A stretch of 64,000 bases of DNA from Lathyrus oleraceus. Taxonomy: Eukaryota; Streptophyta; Magnoliopsida; Fabales; Fabaceae. Shown piece by piece: positions 60,839 through 64,000 of the stretch. The stretch covers positions 458,449,197-458,513,196 of the forward strand of contig NC_066581.1 of assembly GCF_024323335.1 (NCBI RefSeq), in the 5' to 3' direction. Numbering within the stretch: the stretch's first letter is position 1; every line of letters starts with the position of its first letter. The notes under the pieces are model-generated. The model ran no database searches, was not told the DNA's origin, and was given only the letters and a program-made list of their open reading frames with translations. A program made the translations under genes and the position numbers.

Positions 60839-61893
60839 ATACATTCACAACATTATGCATATTTTCACCCCTCATCAGCATATTTATCACATAATCATAT
60901 CATGTCATGCCAATTAATCAATCACAGTATTAGCACACTCTACTAATACCTATACTACTCAAAACAACGGGAAATAATCCCTACTATATCACATACCGAT
61001 ATAGGCCAACCATTAAATATGTACACAACATTTAAATACCAATTTTCCCACTTTTCAACAGTGTTAACCGGTTAACGCCCTGGGTTAACCGGTTAACGCA
61101 GACCAAAACACGCTTCCTGGCAAAACTTAACAGTGTTAACCGGTTAACGCCCTGGGTTAACCGGTTAACGCAGACAGAACAACAATTTCTCAGAAACCAC
61201 AACAGTGTTAACCGGTTAACGCCCTGGGTTAACCGGTTAACGCAAGCAAAACAACAATATTTTCACAGTTCATAACAGTGTTAACCGGTTAACACCCTGG
61301 GTTAACCGGTTAACGCAAGACAGAAAGCTGTTCCTGCGCTAACACGAAGCAGAATGCAGAATTCTCCGCATTTTTTGCCGTTGGAGGACTTCCGGACCTC
61401 CGATTCCGTAAAACGCTATACGTTCGGGAAATTACATCTCACACAAATACAGATTCAATTAGAGCTTTAACACAACTTATCCAACACAATTTTTCAGCAT
61501 TCAACATCCCAATTAGGGTCAATTCAACGGTTTATCACTACCCATTACATGTTAACCCATAATACCCATTAAACGACGATAAACCCCCCTTACCTGAGTT
61601 AATCCGGCGAATCTTTAAGCTTCAAGCTTTTCTCTTCTCCAACCTTCTTCCTCTTGCTCTGCCTCTTTGCCCTTTTCCTCTTTTCAGCCGCTTCTCTGCT
61701 TTTCACGTAAAACCCTCTTTACCAAAAATGAAACTCTTTTTTCCTTATTTCCAACTTATATATTTTCCAATAATTATTATTCCAATAATAATAATAATAA
61801 TAATAATCCAAAAATTCCAATTATTTAATTAAATTAATAAATATAATATTAACTTAAATTAAATAATTATCTTATTTTTATCGGGGTGTTACA
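60839..61893 (-). repeat. 5' LTR (right copy) of the chromovirus, second segment
   Basis: It resumes after the Ogre with the duplicated ATACA (60839-60843) and runs to GGTGTTACA at 61893. Segment lengths 938 + 1055 minus the 5-bp duplication give 1988, exactly the left LTR (1985) plus one extra AAT. The palindrome array is at 61057-61325. Confidence 0.95.
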
Positions 61894-62332
61894 TCTCCCA
61901 CCTTTAACTCGCCTTCTGATCGTGGATACGGGTTATAAAAAACACTGATGGATGTTTCATTGTCATGTAGATCCATGTTTGTCATATGTTGAAGCGGATT
62001 GTAGACATGACTTGGAGGTAATGGCATTGGTTGATCATCGTCTTCAATGTTGTTGTTCAACATATGATCGACTTGTGTCTCGGTCTCTTCTTCTTCTTCA
62101 TCAACGACGTTGACTTTTGCTTCTGTTTCTGGGTCGACGTCATCTGAGTATTGTGAATCAAATTCATCCTGATTAGTTATTTGAGATTGTTGAGATGGTA
62201 TACTTGGTTGAAGAGTAATATACAACTCAATACAATTGCAACCAGAATGTTCGTGACTAACAAACATATATTCAACATCTTCATCATCTCGTACCTTTAG
62301 CGGAAAAAACTTGCATTGATTGTTCTAAAAAA
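61894..62332 (-). pseudogene. Mutator-like (MULE) transposase, N-terminal portion
   Basis: A minus-strand frame runs from about 62332, where TTTTTTTAG gives a possible splice acceptor, through FFPLKVRDDEDVEYMFVSHE, a Glu-rich stretch and SEGELKVG to the chromovirus at 61893/61894. Removing the retrotransposon and one copy of the TCTCC duplication leaves this frame continuous with the one starting at 32713, so the two pieces were one gene. No stop codon lies within this portion. The sequence upstream of 62332 is not recognised as transposase. Confidence 0.85.
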
Positions 62333-62392
62333 ATTGGATTTAAGGTATACTCCTTTCACGCCTTAAGGCATACTATAACAATTTACATTTAG
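62333..62392. other. Short junction between two divergent gene relics
   Basis: Sixty bases separate the possible acceptor of the transposase exon from the possible acceptor of the PMD exon. It contains two imperfect copies of AAGG(T/C)ATACT and nothing else recognisable. Confidence 0.4.
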
Positions 62393-64000
62393 ATGAGCAT
62401 TCTATCGAAGAGGCTCGAATAATAAAAATTAGGTGTTACATTATGCTTTTAATTGGTTCTTTTTTGTTTTCCGAAAGTAGTGGTTCTAGTATGCATGTTA
62501 TGTATTTACCTTTACTAAGACATGTAGATAAAATAGGAAGTTACAGTTGGGGATATGCTTGTCTGGCCTATCTTTATAGCTCTTTGTATAAAAATTCACA
62601 CAAAGACATATCTACCTTTTTTGGATGTGTTGTTTTACTCCAAGCATGAGGTTGGTCAAGACTACCATCCCTAGCGCCCATCAGCAACAACCCTTTCACA
62701 TTCCCGTATGCACAAAAGTAAGTGATTTAAAATGCTATATATTTACTTACTTTACCGATTATTATCTCTAACTAATATTTTTACCTTTATGGTGCAGATG
62801 GTTGGCACGTGGTATGAGTTATAACAGATGTCCTAGACACTGTATTACCCAGTATCGCAATCTCTTGGATCACCTTCGATCAACAAATGTATGGATAATA
62901 ACTTAATTATTTCGTAATAATTTGTTAATTTATTCTACCAAGTTTATAAGCTAACATACGTTCACATTTCAGTTCATTTGGCGTCCATACCTAAATTTGG
63001 ATCATGACCATGAAATTAACGAAGAGCAACCGTATGGACTGCATACACACTGATCATAAGATTCACCACTGTGGAGATGCACAACAGTGATCGTGTGAAA
63101 TTGTAGTTCGATATGCTTCAACACATCCCAGATCCCCCAGCAAACCTAGGAGAATGACATCTACGCAAAGTTAATGACCAATGGAACTTCAACCCATGGC
63201 AAAGCTTCGTTAAATTTGAGTGTCGCAAATAGAAGCACCGCCATGACCATGTCTTAACTGACGTTGTGATGCCTACTGAAGAAAAATTAAGTCGTACTTA
63301 TATGTTGGTACAGATCGGTTGGTTTTGAGTTTATCGCCGAGGATATGTACCTATACGACCCACGCCAGGCAACTTACACACCAGACGCCTCAACATCTAA
63401 CCCCCAACAACATTGTTAGACCGGCTACACACAACCCCCTATCCGTCAAACTTTCCGTTCCACAAACACACAAATATACAACCCTAACATGTCATACACC
63501 CACCCACAATACCAAGAGCATACCCCGTACCACCACCAACAACTAGATCATCAACCAGATACCCAACATCGCTTCGCACCCAACATATCACCCTGCCAAA
63601 GCCGTCTTAGCCAAAACACTCAATGATCATTTAACACCAACCGTCCCTCCTTCTACCATAGCCAAAAAGCCTAAACATCTCAAAACCGAAACCTTCAACA
63701 ACCCTATCTCTACCAAACACCACAACTATCTTTCCAACCTTTCCTCGACGCATCATTCACACCAATGTCTCCCTTCAATCGTCTCGTTCGCCCTCCAACA
63801 AGTCAAACACAACTCAACTACTCTGGCATGGGTCATGAACTCAACTATGGCGGTACGCCTTCGATGCATACGCAAGACTATGTTGATTTGTCTGACTATC
63901 TCAACAAGCCATCTCCTGCAGTTGGTAGTGATGTTCCTGGGTCCTTAGATGCTCAAACACCTAGAATGAATCATCAATGTGGGTTAGGGCCACAAGTTCG
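62393..64000 (+). pseudogene. Plant mobile domain (PMD) gene relic, runs off the window
   Basis: PMD proteins include the Arabidopsis MAIN/MAIL nuclear proteins and many transposon-borne copies. Exon-like piece 1 (62393-62717) encodes ARIIKIRCYIMLLIGSFLF and MYLPLLRHVDKIGSYSWG, typical PMD core, with an in-frame TGA at 62647-62649. A GT donor (62718) and AG acceptor (to 62797) lead to piece 2 (62798-62888: WLARGMSYNRCPRHCITQYR). A second intron ends at 62972, before FIWRPYLNLDHDHEIN. Beyond 63050 the match continues in shifting frames (NDQWNFNPWQSF, a Pro/Gln-rich stretch, MGHELNYGGTPSMH) with many stops to the window edge. It is clearly inactive. The Pro-rich tail is as in transposon-borne PMD genes I recall. 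Confidence 0.8.

Larger units (their letters stand above)
32714..61893 (-). mobile_element. Tekay-like Ty3/gypsy chromovirus, minus strand, interrupted by an Ogre element
   Basis: Two ~2-kb LTRs (32714-34698; 39236-40173 joined to 60844-61893) flank a gag-pol region on the minus strand. Target duplication TCTCC is present at 32709-32713 and 61894-61898. LTR ends are TGTAACACCC...GGGTGTTACA. A tRNA-iMet primer site (39220-39231) and a polypurine tract (34699-34712) are in place. The LTRs differ by about six substitutions and one AAT unit over 1985 bp, so insertion was recent. It landed inside the transposase frame of a MULE. Without the nested Ogre the element would be ~8.5 kb. Confidence 0.95.

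Noticed and set aside
62443..62649. Stand-alone small membrane-like protein of 68 residues
   Set aside because: It is the core of the PMD exon, cut short by an in-frame TGA; the homology continues beyond it.

Overview
This window is plant nuclear DNA made almost entirely of transposable elements piled into one another. I found no intact host gene, no rRNA or tRNA gene and no CRISPR array. Very long Ogre-type Ty3/gypsy elements primed by tRNA-Arg, a Maximus/SIRE-like copia LTR, a Tekay-like chromovirus, a Helitron carrying an RPA70-like fragment and a Mutator-like element (MULE) together suggest a large-genome legume, most likely tribe Fabeae (pea, vetch, faba bean). The organism assignment is inference; most element boundaries are read directly from the sequence.

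Left block (1-19511). A minus-strand Ogre derivative fills 1-16679. Its LTRs are exceptionally long (right copy 7449 bp) and almost identical over the 1957 bp that can be compared. It has no gag, protease or RT core, only scraps of pol and an integrase tail. It sits in a copia LTR (16680-17080), which sits just upstream of the 3' LTR of a Maximus/SIRE-like copia element (17113 to about 18772), which in turn interrupts the end of an older Ogre-like LTR (to 19511).

Middle block (19512-30240). A 39-bp minisatellite, an older minus-strand Ogre-like LTR ending at 23604, a 235-bp tandem duplication, LTR-like debris with a TATA box and AT-rich DNA with three long (TA)n tracts are followed by a minus-strand Helitron. 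Its 3' hairpin and CTAG end lie at 27178-27208, and an RPA70-like gene fragment lies inside it.

Right block (30240-64000). A decayed Mutator-like transposase on the minus strand is cut in two, at 32713 and 61894, by a Tekay-like chromovirus (32714-61893, 5-bp target duplication TCTCC). That chromovirus has near-identical 2-kb LTRs and a nearly complete gag-pol with one in-frame stop. Its 5' LTR (right copy) is itself interrupted by a plus-strand Ogre element (40174-60838, duplication ATACA) that keeps a gag frame with one stop but only fragments of pol. The 5' LTR of that Ogre holds a 2276-bp solo LTR (41757-44032, duplication ATCAT). Beyond the transposase start, on the plus strand, lies a plant-mobile-domain (PMD) pseudogene that runs off the window.

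The order of insertion on the right is therefore MULE, then chromovirus, then Ogre, then a fourth element later reduced to a solo LTR. Each step is supported by a precise target-site duplication, and length arithmetic between LTR pairs confirms two of them exactly.
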